64,000 bases of DNA from Eupeodes corollae (taxonomy: Eukaryota > Arthropoda > Insecta > Diptera > Syrphidae): contig NC_079149.1 of NCBI RefSeq assembly GCF_945859685.1, positions 10,327,118 through 10,391,117 on the forward strand. Direction: 5' to 3'. Every line of letters begins with the position of its first letter. Position 1 is the first letter of the stretch. Shown in pieces: positions 45,201-54,819 of the stretch. The notes beneath the pieces were generated by a model. The model saw only the letters and a list, made by a program, of their open reading frames with translations. It was not told the DNA's origin and did not search any database. The translations under genes were made by a program, and so were the position numbers.

Positions 45201-48022
45201 TTCACGTCATTCTTTGGATCCAAAAGCTGATTAATTTAAAGAAAAAACTTTTTCAGTCTACATATCGTCGTTTCGAAGAATTTCTTCGTTGCGGACAAAT
45301 AATGAAACACCCAATTTTAGTGGATATAATAGATATTCGTTAAGAGGTTGGACTACCCTAGATGCCCAACAAAATTGGTTTTTTGCGATTTTTTTGAGGA
45401 ACTATTAAGAACTACTAAGAAAAAAAGAGCCTCTAGAAGTAATTTCTCCTATTCCTTGATTCGTCAAAAATTTCGAGTCTGCGTTTTTGTTATGAACCGC
45501 CAAAGGTTATGAAAACGATCTATTCCATGATTATCTCCTTTCGTTTCTTTAATCAATGATATTAACAACTTGACCTAAATTGTCAAGCATAAAATTTGAT
45601 AAAATTATTGCCTCAAACATTTGTTCATAGTGTTAAAGGGAATCAGAAAATACGAACCGCTCAGTAACGTTTTGAATCCAAAAAATCAAAATTTGTTTAA
45701 AATATAAATGGCAACAACATTATTTAGAATCCCAGCGTTTTGGTTGTGAAGAAAGGGTCTTCAATGCCCAAAACTTACTTTGACTGAGGTCCTCAGACCT
45801 GTTAAGTCCGTTGGGAACCACTTAGGGCCTCTAATACGCCTTCGCGCTATAATGTACGGTTTCCGGAGATGTGTTTCAGCTCTATCCAACTCTTGCCTAG
45901 GATGTTGCAAAAATATCTATTCATCAAGGTTTGCAGCTTTCTTGTAATGGCTGAAGTAACCTTCCAAGTGCTGCACCCATAAAGAAGCACAGATTCCACA
46001 TTTGTTCGAAACAGTCGTAGCTTTGTTTTTAAACTGAAAGAGTTATTCCTCCAAATTCTCGACAGCATACCGAACGCCGCTTTTGCTTTGCCGATTAGGC
46101 AGATGACGTCTTGGTTGGCTCCACCTTTGATGGAGACGATACTTCCTAGGTATTGAAAGCTCTCCACTTTTTCCACCAGTTGCGAGGAAATATTTATTTG
46201 GGAGGATGGTCGGGTTTTGGGGCTGATCATTTTTGTTTTGCCGGAATTAATTTTTAGCCCCACAACTTCTGGTTCTCTCTTTACACTTGTTGTCATTTGA
46301 TGGAGATCCATGATCCTATGAGAGTGAAAGCAAACATCGTCCGCTTAATCGAAGTTCTTTAAAGTCCAAAGACTCCGCTACATGAGAAAGCTGCGCGCAG
46401 CACATTGCTTATCATCAACAAAAACAGTATTGGCGACAGAATACAGCCCTGTCTGAGTCCGCTACAGCTTTTAAAATCCTCTGACATCCTACCATCGTGC
46501 AGAGCTTTATACTTGGTTCCATAATATGTTGCCTTTATAATAGCAATTAGTTTTTCTGGGAAGTCTCTCCTCCACAAAGCTAACCAGATGTACACCCTTT
46601 TAACGCTATCAAAAGCGTTCTCTAAATCGATGAACAGGTGTAGTGGTGATCAATATTCAACGCACTGTTCAATAAAGATCTGCAGAGTATTGACATGATC
46701 TAGCGCGGAATCCTGCTTTTTCGTCATCGAGTGCACAATAGGTATTCAAGAATAAGTTTTGGAGCACCCAGTCGCACTACAAGATGTTTAAATCATGCTC
46801 GTACCCCATTTGTGATTTGAAAAATAGATATGCTAAATATGCTGATGGAATGCTGTATTTATCAGCAGAAAATTGGACAACCAAATACACCAACAATTTG
46901 ATTTACACTTCTTTCCCTATATCTGAAACTTTTAAGCGTAGAATAAAAGAAAGTTTTTCTTTCAAAAGAGATTTCGATAAGCCTCTCAAGTATGTATTTT
47001 GAAAATTGTTATCTCTTTAAATTCTTCAATGCAATTAGTTTTTACAAAAAAACATTCATTAATGAAGGGTTTTTATTTTCTTTGAATTTTAAGTATTTTT
47101 ATTATTTTGAACTGTCCAAAAGCTACAGCTAAACTTATATCATTGGTCTTTCTTTCAAGGACCGAAAATCATTAAAATAAACAAAACTAACATTGAAGCT
47201 ATACGCGCCAGGAGATTTTAAGCTTTAGCAAAAAATTTAAGCAATTTCTTTCATTTCATTTTCATATAAAATTAGTTTACTTTTTTTATTATCTAAAAAG
47301 CACATAAAGCTTTTGTTTTTATCAATTAAACTTAAACAAAAATAATTCCATTTTATTTTATATTTTTTTTTGTTATAATTCTTTTTTAAATTTTCTTTTT
47401 CAGTATATTTGGCAAGATCTCAAATGGTCATGTTGATGTTACTACAAATCACCTTACACCCGATCCGAATGCCGATCACAGTGTTTTAAGTCAACCACGA
47501 CATCTGCTTGACGATTCAGTTCTTGAAGATGGCAGTTATGCTCTCGGCTCTGCAGCAGAAACAACATCGACTGAAAGCTCCGAAGGAGTGTGTCATCGGG
47601 ATGCATCTGATGTGACTGAATTATGTGCCGCCGAATCGTTAAGCTTCCAAGGTTGTGTTCGAAGGAAAACTGTTTTGAAAGAGGGTCGAAAGCCAGCTGT
47701 GGCTTCATGGCAACGTTATTGGCTACAAATTTGGGCCAGTTCACTTGTCTACTTCCCACCAAAATCTTTCAAAGGTAGCGAACGTTCGGATTTCAAAAGG
47801 GAGCCGTGCAAAGTTTGTCCCTTGGACGGATGGTGTGCACAGGTGCTGGACAATCCAAAACACAAGAATTCATTTGAACTTTTCAACCCAGCCCACGGAA
47901 CAGTCTACAGATTTCGTACGGACAGTCCACAGGCAACTCATCAGTGGACGAATTCCATATGCAAAGCAGCCCAACGAAATGCTGATAAACCTCTTCCAAC
48001 TAATCTCATGTCATTTGAGTAA
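39258..48022 (+). CDS. RalGPS, Ral guanine nucleotide exchange factor (RasGEF + PH)
   Basis: RalGPS proteins activate Ral GTPases by GDP/GTP exchange; the PH domain directs membrane binding. Coding exons are 39258-39317, 39385-39728, 39788-40109, 40174-40625, 40703-40903, 41456-41563 and 47404-48022, all GT-AG with matching phases, giving 701 residues. Start MMRYSEISRDL; the next exon has a Ser/Lys-rich leader. The RasGEF domain spans about residues 154-392 (VTAEELANQITLLDFPVFAAI, then FNHTSFWTVQEIL, SAMQSASIYRL and GLFLTDLIYIDLAH blocks). The linker is Ser/Pro- and Cys-rich. The PH domain is at about 577-690 (SFQGCVRRKTVLKEGR, SWQRYWLQIW, ending AT.QWTNSICKAA). No REM (RasGEF-N) domain is seen, as is usual for RalGPS. 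It matches the Drosophila CG5522 type. Intron 6 is 5.8 kb and filled with transposon remnants. The start of the protein is not independently confirmed. Confidence 0.95.
41787..41847 (+). other. candidate alternative terminal exon of RalGPS
   Basis: A strong acceptor (pyrimidine tract then ccctttatag at 41,777-41,786) lies 223 bp after exon 6. Joined to the phase-2 end of exon 6 it reads R-ECLAKVCVTYLDVTPCALK and stops at 41,845-41,847, giving a 515-residue form without the PH domain. No canonical AATAAA follows closely; ATTAAA overlaps the stop. It could be a real alternative 3' end or only a chance splice site. Confidence 0.4.
41848..43845. other. RalGPS intron 6, first part, no feature seen
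   Basis: AT-rich intronic sequence with many poly-T runs. Near 43,550-43,600 there are 'ctcggga..ttttcccgggaat' words like those around 11,360, hinting at a shared old repeat. ORFs at 42,120, 42,383 and 42,969 have no domains. Confidence 0.4.
43850..44760 (+). pseudogene. LINE fragment with RNase H remnant
   Basis: Broken plus-strand frames read FTDGFKTSRNTTFAI (RNase H start, about 44,017), EALKERNKQIICT.SQS (about 44,170-44,215), SGHVDIRGNELADKAVSLTNK (44,325-44,385, the His/Asp end of RNase H) and a C-terminal Cys/His tail PPICPTCNTTFDLQHLLQNC (44,574-44,633). A poly-A run follows at about 44,766-44,780. It is a different family from the RNase H LINE at 4.9 kb. It lies inside RalGPS intron 6 in the sense orientation. 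Confidence 0.65.
44920..45330 (-). pseudogene. decayed mariner-type transposase C-terminus
   Basis: Minus-strand reading gives WSSRSRNLAPRNYIRSLFMR in place of the PPRSCDLTPLDYFLWGY motif, then KPVLKHCKSI/LEALQVNIQATI and a DKLG..NGTMLIE tail, aligned with the C-termini of the elements at 2.5 and 27 kb. All key Asp positions are mutated or uncertain. Upstream, to about 45,550, there may be more of the transposase, but it is too eroded to read. Termini not found. Confidence 0.5.
45785..46735 (-). pseudogene. APE-type LINE, second copy of the 19.7-kb family
   Basis: The minus strand carries FRDxFPEKLIAIIKATYYGTK and HDGRMSEDFKSCSGLRQGCILSPILF (RT region, 46,360-46,595). Then come MDLHQMTTSVKREPEVVGLKINSGKTKM and QLVEKVESFQYLGSIV (after YADD), and a C-terminal region VLLYGCSTWKVT..ITRKLQTLMNRYFCNIL ending in the ISGNRT tail. 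It shares the 3' end (gtccgttggg...) with 19,725. It is 5'-truncated, as LINEs commonly are. It lies in RalGPS intron 6, antisense. Confidence 0.8.
46740..47403. other. RalGPS intron 6, last part
   Basis: An ATG-started 72-codon ORF (46,784-47,002) has no domain I recognise and does not connect in phase with the PH exon in any supported way. The rest is a pyrimidine-rich approach to the acceptor at 47,403 (attctttttc..tttttcag). Confidence 0.4.
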
Positions 48023-48515
48023 AGGAAAAAACAAAATACAGTAGACGGCAAAATAGTTGCTCTCTTAGAAATAAAAATCTCTCTATCTCTATATTTCTCA
48101 AACATACACAACATTTTTCGCATGGTCATTGAATTTAAAAAAAAAAAGCTAATAGAATTGAAGACTGACAAAATCAAACTCATTCACTTGCATACATAAA
48201 AATACAAAACAAAAACCACGACTTAACTAACATCCTTAACTCAACTCTACTCATTGTCGCTCTTTAAGGATTTTTAATTTGCTTCAAGGAAAGAAATTGA
48301 TACAAAAAAAACACAAAACTCGACGACAGTTTTCTACTCTTCCCAAGGGAAACCCTAATTCCTAGTTTATAGATTACTAAAACATTAAAATACATATTAT
48401 AGAAATACATATATAACTATTAGAATGTATATACATTATATATTATTAGCCTCACTATTTACAAAATCATATTAAAAGAAGAAAATTCTTCGTGGAAATA
48501 AATTTGCTTTTATTT
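48023..48515 (+). other. RalGPS 3' UTR
   Basis: AT-rich sequence after the TAA, with an AATAAA at 48,497-48,502 as the first canonical polyadenylation signal on the plus strand that I would pick. Further AATAAA words lie at about 48,546 and onward, so the true end may be later. Confidence 0.5.
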
Positions 48516-49728
48516 TTTCAATTTTTCTACTCGCTTAAAAACTTAAATAAAAACAATAAAATACTATTTGTCCAGTTGCAATATAAAATAATAATTTTAT
48601 TTAAATCTTTTTCTTTTTTTCTTTTCAAATAAAAAAATAAAATATATATTTAATGTAGTTTCATTCTGGATGATAAAATTAAATGATATTTAGTATTTTA
48701 TGTATGTATGAATATGATATTGATAATTCTATGATTCCTTAGCGTGTCTTGGCTTAATTTAGTTCTATCAAAATGAAAAAAATATAATAAAATAAAAGAA
48801 AATTAAGAATTTTATATATAACTTTATATTAAATGTTGTTGCCATTGTCTATGCCTTGACTTCTAAGAAATGAATAACACACAAAAGAATATTAAAAAAA
48901 AAAAAAATATGTGAATCCTTTGTGATTCATCATTTTTACTATACTCTAGATTCTAGAAGAAACCTAAACAAAAATATGAAAGATATTTAAACAAAAAAAG
49001 AGTTATGTATGTTGTAAATAAATGAAAGAGATGAACGAAAGAATTCATTGGAAGAAAAATAAAAAGAGTTATCTATTTGTATTGCTTTAAAAAATGTTTA
49101 TTTCGCGCTGCTTTCTTTATTTTTTCTATGATAATTTCTATTTAGTTGTAAGAAACAGAAAAATCTGTTTGCAAAGAAAAATAATACTATAACTGTTTTT
49201 GAAGAGTAAAAAAAAGATGAATATAAAGTAATATTATGGAATGATGAAAAGTAAAGGAAAAAGTGTGTTTTATTTGGAATTTTGAAGAGAGCGGTTGTCT
49301 ATTGAGATGTTCACTTGGGCGTATGAGTAATTTTCGTATTTAACGATTTCTCTGTAATTTTTCCAAAATTTATTTTGAATTATAAACTGTAAGAAATTTT
49401 ATTGCTTAACTCTTGAGATTCTTTTCCACCTTTACCATTTTAAATTTCTGGGAGCCACATATTAAAAGTGTCGATGGCAGTTGTGATTTATCGTCAGATC
49501 ATACTCGAGTGATTCAGTTCTATGATAAATTCTATAGTAATCGAAAATGTAATTTGAATCCCGAAAAATATACCACAAAATCCACTCGTAGTTTAAAATC
49601 TGCTAAGTTGCAGTTCCTGAATTTTGGTATTACTAATGCGAATTAACTGGACATTTTCCCTCTTTTTCTATGATAAGTTTTCTTGACGGGATTGAAGAAC
49701 AACTGTTGTGTTTTGAATAAATCAGGCC
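48516..49728. other. AT-rich DNA downstream of RalGPS
   Basis: Poly-A and poly-T runs and several AATAAA words. The ORF at 49,413-49,646 has no domain. No gene seen. Confidence 0.4.
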
Positions 49729-50814
49729 TATTGTGAGTTCCATGGCAACAAGATTCCATATGGAAAAATTCCCATTTCCCTTTTCCCTAATTGAGAGTTT
49801 CGGAGAAAAGAATTCCCCATGTTCGAAAAAATCCTCTTATTGTAAGCATTTTTTCCGTGTGAAATGTTATATTCTCAACATCTGAAATGTTCACTTATTT
49901 TTTTGCGAACGAGATAAGAACAAAGCGGAAAATGTAAGTTATTTGTTGTTGAGACTATATTCCAACTGGATGGAATGAGTGAAGCAGTGGAAGGAGTTCC
50001 AAATCTCGCTGCTTTGGGTTGCCTGCATCTAAAGAAATGGGTTTGAATTTGGTATTGTCGAACTGCGGCTAGTTCATCTTCAGATCCATTAAATTATGAC
50101 CTTGAAGTCACTCCTGAAAACGAAAATGACAAACCAACTCCTACGACTCCTCAAATAAATATAAAAGGAAAGGCTGTCCAAATGAGCACGAGCGAAGTCG
50201 TCGCAAAGGAGCTGGAAATTCAAAACAAAATTTGTTCCGAGCTCAGTGCAGGGAAGTAGCTTTAAAAAGTTATACCGATCACTGGACCGCATTACTGAAC
50301 TAAAAAAGGAAAGCCTTAAAGAATATTAGTTTTAAAAACCTGTGCATTTTTATTTTCTTTTTCAACATGAAGTGTATTTTTAATTTTACGCAATCTCTGC
50401 AAAAAATCGCAAACAAGCGGACCATTTGACGATGGGTGATATTAGTGCACATATGTTTTAAAACGGAGAGGGAAGTTTTGTAGACGACCACGTCTAAGTT
50501 ACTTTTTGAATTTAAAGAGTGTTTTTGCACTCAGTGAGCACAGTTTTAGAAAGTTATTGGAGCGCCTTATTAATTTCTTGAAATTTTTTCATTAATAAGA
50601 AGAAATTATTTAGAATTCAGTCTCTGTTTCCATCATAGAGAAGGGAAATTTATTTAGGTCTCAGTTTTTGAACATGTCTATTTTTCGAACTGTCATTTCC
50701 GATTCGATTTGAAATTTTATTCGAGTGAAAAATCAAACTCCTAGCTTTTGAAAGTCCGTGAGAACGAAAATTTTCCCTGTGAATGGTTTTCCGTGTGAAA
50801 CTCACAATATGGCT
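49729..50814. repeat. candidate element with short inverted ends; contains dispersed repeat copy B
   Basis: The left end reads CCTATTGTGAGTTCCA; the right end, reverse complement, reads CCATATTGTGAGTTTCA. The right 190 bp (50,640-50,830) is the relative of the repeat at 51-235. Inside, 49,980-50,290 reads on the plus strand as a broken codon-like stretch (GVPNLAALGCLHLKKW, then PTPTTPQINIKGKAVQMSTSEVVA) that I cannot assign. Possibly an old non-autonomous element carrying a captured gene scrap. Confidence 0.35.
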
Positions 50815-50830
50815 GAATATGTAAATTATT

Positions 50831-51530
50831 TATTTATTCGTTTTACTTTTAAAAATAGTTTATTGGTTCAAAAGATCAAAAACAAAAAATAAGGCTTTAT
50901 TTATTGTAACATTGTGACGATGTGACGCTTTTCTGGGTAAGCTCCTGGGCCACCTTCCAAAGAAGCTTCCGTTTGGAAAAAATAAGGTAAGAAATATAGT
51001 TAAAAAAATATTGTTTTCAATTCCTGCTGAAAACTTTTATGTTTTTTTGTATTGGAAATTCTATACACAAATGAAACTGGCCGACATATAAAAAAGAGAC
51101 CAATACAACTGGTGGTGGAGAGCACCTGCAACATAACTTCTCAAAGTTGGGTCGAAGTAAGGTATATTAGGCTTACAGGATTGCAAAGGTTTATATCAGA
51201 AATAAACAACGTGTATTTATTTGGTTTTAAAATATCTGCTGAGCTTGAGAAAGTTTCTTTTGCTTAATAAATTCTTGGAAAGTCTAACCGAGATTTTTTT
51301 ACCGAATACTTTGTATGGAAACCAGCAAGGTTCTAAAGGTGGCAAATGAATCGAAGACTGCGAACAGATGCTGAAGCCTTTGCTGAACATCTCTCCAAAG
51401 TCCTTAAGCCACTTTCTGCTACTATCCATTTCCAGCAAATACAGCTACAGTTATTATTGTCACGCTCAACGAAGTAACAAGAATGAGTAAACTTAAGGAT
51501 CCTGCTCAAGTTTTGAAAGAAATAATATAA
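50831..51530. other. intergenic DNA, no gene seen
   Basis: AT-rich. The short ORFs at 51,052 and 51,333 have no domain. Confidence 0.4.
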
Positions 51531-51825
51531 ATTGGGTGGCGCAACAGTCCGTTGAGAACTAGGGCCTAGTGACGTACAACTCTCAACCATTTCTGTGTGC
51601 GAGTAATGTTGTCAGGAATGGAGGGGACCTGCAGTCTATATGCCGAATCCGAACGGCTAATTTAAGAAAGCACTGTTTCATGACAAGAGTTACTCTTGGT
51701 AAATTTGTCAATTCCTCGCAAGAGGCAGAACCCGTGAAAAGACTTTAGATGGCATATGCAGGGATCGAACCCAAGACTTCTGGCATGACAGTCCAACGCA
51801 CTAACCATCATGCCACGGGTACTAC
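51531..51825 (-). mobile_element. tRNA-derived SINE, near full-length copy
   Basis: On the minus strand it begins GTAGTACCCGTGGCATGATGG at 51,825, with box A and the box B GGTTCGATCC (about 51,762-51,771), and runs through the whole body to the CACCCAATTT end at 51,531. It is nearly the same length as the copy at 35,155. Clear target duplications were not seen. Confidence 0.9.
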
Positions 51826-51839
51826 ATAACTTAAATTAA

Positions 51840-52420
51840 GACATGTTCCAAATTCTGGGAAATTGAAGAAGTCATTGTACTTTCAAATAACAAGATAACC
51901 CACTAACCGAAGTAATATCTTACCCCTTTTATCAATCATGGCAACAGTTTTCGAAAAACTGCTACTGAAAACGCTCAGAATAATACAACAAAGAAGACTC
52001 ATTCCGAACTATCAGAACTTCCAAGAATGGACTGCAAAATAATGACATCTTATATTACGAACCGACACTTTAGATTACGATACGACTAAAAATATCCGGA
52101 ACTAAGGAAAATTGAAGCAGGTACATTACCATGAAGTTTCCTGACACCGAACTCGTATTTATTTTTTTATATGGCTACCGTTGCTAATGATACTGCAATA
52201 TTGGTCCCAGATATCTAAACAAACAAAAACATAAATAGTGTTCCAATTTCTGTAAACAGTGCAGAAGAATGCTTTTGGATGCAAAGCTTAAATGACAAGA
52301 GTTAATCAAAAAGAAAAAGCAAGAGCTGAACTTGAAGTAAAGAAGAAATAAATGGTTCCTAGAAAAGAACTCTAACCTGTCTAATTTTATATAAGGAAGT
52401 AGTGTGGTAATAATAGCATC
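51840..52420 (+). pseudogene. Jockey-like LINE reverse transcriptase fragment
   Basis: The plus strand reads LPLLSIMATVFEKLLLKTLRII, QRRLIPNYQNF, then after a deletion TSYITNRHFRLRYD, a KIEAGT..-type block and ANDTAILVPDI in place of the YADD region (ADDTAIL in Jockey elements). Stops and frameshifts abound. It abuts the SINE at 51,531-51,825. Confidence 0.65.
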
Positions 52421-52779
52421 TATCTACTAATGTGGTTGCAGAAAGAAAATAAATGCTAAAGCCAAGGTTTCAAAAGTTCCCAAGCAAAGTATTTACAGAA
52501 ATGTTACAGGTAGTTGATTGACGGGAACTAAACAAATATGGGCAGTTTGATTAAAATTCAAATTTTGAAAATTTAAAACTAACACCCACCAAAAGCATGA
52601 CAAAATGAAGCCGTACAATATTAAAAAAAAACGTTTAAGTGTCTGTTTAAAAGAAAGCAAAAGTCATAAATAAAAAACAGTCAAAGTACAAAAACAGTTG
52701 GGATAATTTAAAGTATGTCAGTAAATTTAGTATAAACATAGCTTCCCCCCTATTAACAAGACTTTTAGTAAAAGTACAT
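52421..52779. other. intergenic DNA, no gene seen
   Basis: AT-rich, no repeat unit or ORF of note. Confidence 0.4.
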
Positions 52780-52978
52780 TAAGCTGGTTAAGTGCCATTG
52801 ATAACCCGGTTAAGAGCCGTTGATTAACTGGTTAATAACCTTCAACAAGCCGTTTTGAAGCCATTGATAAGTTGGCTAAGATCCGTTAATAAGCCGGTTA
52901 AGAGCCGTTTATAAGCCGGCCAAAAACCATTGATGTGTCGGATAAAAGCATTTGATAAGCCGTTAATAAAAATTATAA
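52780..52978. repeat. 22-bp minisatellite, about nine units
   Basis: Units start exactly every 22 bp at 52,780, 52,802, 52,824, 52,846, 52,868, 52,890, 52,912, 52,934 and 52,956. The consensus is close to TAAGCCGGTTAAGAGCCATT followed by GA. Units differ by a few substitutions each, so the array is old. Confidence 0.9.
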
Positions 52979-53384
52979 GCCAAGAACAGCGGCCCAATCA
53001 GAGAGGAAGATCCAGCACTCGGAATCAAGTTAACAATAATCTGAAAACCCGCGCTTTGGTAAGCTAGCGACTATCGATGTCAAATCAATTTTGGTAATGT
53101 TTACAAAAGTGGTTAAGAAAAGCACGCTATATCGCACAATCAGCGAAGATTAAGATGAACCAAGCCTCACAAACTGATATTTTAAAATTCTCCTAAAGTG
53201 AATTATAAATTAGGAAATAAAGATCACTTGTTGGTCATATTTGTCGACACTACTTTATACCGATTCTTTGCGAATGCCTCGAGTGTTTGATGAAAGTAAA
53301 AAATCTCCAATATTTTTGAAAACCGAACTCAAATGTACCACCTTCATTTAATTCATTTAACAATAAAATTGGAAGGCATTGATA

Positions 53385-53646
53385 GCTGAAACACAAACAC
53401 GCAATAGCTTCGACTTCGTCTGCGTTACGTTGGGCATGCTTAGATTTAGCTTTGAATGACACTTCCAATGCTTCCAATATGACATTTTCTAAAATGACAC
53501 TTCTTTCATTAGCAGCTGTTATTTTTTCTCAAAATTAAAAAGAAACGAGAGGTCAAAGCTTCATTGTGATAGCATTCATTGTATTCTTATGGCTGAACTC
53601 GTAAACGTCAGGCGAAGCGGAAGCTGAAGGGTGTTTGTGTTTCAGC
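53385..53646. mobile_element. candidate MITE with long imperfect inverted termini
   Basis: The left end, GCTGAAACACAAACACGCAA, continues TAGCTTCGACTTCGTCTGCGTTACG. The right end, reverse complement, starts GCTGAAACACAAACACCCTT and continues CAGCTTCCGCTTCGCCTGACGTTTACG. The two ends align over about 47 bp. Total length 262 bp, no coding sequence. The target duplication is not clear, so the superfamily is open. Confidence 0.6.
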
Positions 53647-54668
53647 AATAACTTTTTGACCAACTACTTATAACTCCTCAAAGTATGCTATTTATATCGA
53701 CTTAATCACTCATAAAATACGCTCCAGACAAACTCTGTTTGTTTGAATTTTAATATTTTAAAATTACTCCTATCACAAAAAGAATAACGGATTTTTTTCG
53801 TGCCGTAATTGAATAAAATAGGAAGTATATGCATGCATTTCCTTAGTGAAGCTTTTAGGCAACTTCACAGCACTTAGGAAAACAACAAAAGATGCTAATT
53901 TTATCGTTAACTAAAAACAGCAAATAAGAAACCTGAAACTCGATAGCCATTCAGATTCTGTGATATCTTTACAAAATGCTCACTTATGTTGCACGTGCCT
54001 CCATCATTATCTTGTTACATAATGGAAGCTCTTAAAAAAGAAACACTTAACGGAATACAAAATTTTCAAAACCAATAAAATCAGATCACTTTCATCGATG
54101 TTAAACTACCTTTCGTCTATGTAGACCTTTACACTACACACTTCACACCTGACTACCAAATGTTGTCTTGATTTCCTTATAAAAACAAAACTTAATTCAA
54201 AGTCACACTTTTTCCATAAAATTGGTTTCGAAAAAAATGTTAAAAAAAATAGTAATAAAAAAGAAAAGACTTAAAATAAATCGCAACAGACAAAATAAGT
54301 TAAATTAAAACTCGCACGTACTTTGTGACGTGAATAAAAGCAACACGTCGCTTTTGTAGTCTTCGTTGTTTTTACGGGTGCAGCAGCAACAAGAAGCCGT
54401 CGCGTCGTCTTCGAAGACACGATATTGAAAACAATTCAAAGAATTAGACATTTAGTAAGGTCTTCAATCGAAGTTTACCATTAAACAAAATTGACAAAGC
54501 ATGCAGAATAGTAAATGCCATTTAAAAGTTGTTGAGACGCTTTGTAAGTCGCGTCTCACCGGTGGTCTATCCATCGGTTGGGCCGTGGCCAAGACATAAG
54601 AGGGAGGGTCTTTACAAGTACTTAAGAGTGTACACATATCTAATGGGTCTTGAATTTTTTGGCTTCTG
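53647..54668. other. DNA upstream of the small W/K gene
   Basis: Contains a GC-richer patch at 54,375-54,420 (cagcagcaacaagaagccgtcgcgtcgtc), possibly a leader or enhancer-like sequence. No ORF with a domain. Confidence 0.4.
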
Positions 54669-54676
54669 TATAAAAT
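54669..54676 (+). promoter_or_regulatory. TATA box candidate of the small W/K gene
   Basis: TATAAAAT lies about 150 bp upstream of the ATG at 54,820. A possible initiator, TCAATCAGC, lies near 54,729. Position and orientation fit, but nothing else confirms it. Confidence 0.35.
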
Positions 54677-54819
54677 CATATCAAAACACGCGTGCAAATG
54701 GATAAGTAATTTATTTGAATTTCGTTACTCAATCAGCAAACAACAATTTCCTGTGGGGAAGGAAAATCAACTTCAAACGGAAGTGGACATTTCTTTAAAA
54801 ACTGATTTCTGTATACAAA

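Noticed and set aside
46784..47002. 72-codon ORF before the PH exon of RalGPS (possible extra exon)
   Set aside because: No domain, its length and phase do not connect exon 6 to the PH exon, and the PH exon joins exon 6 perfectly without it.
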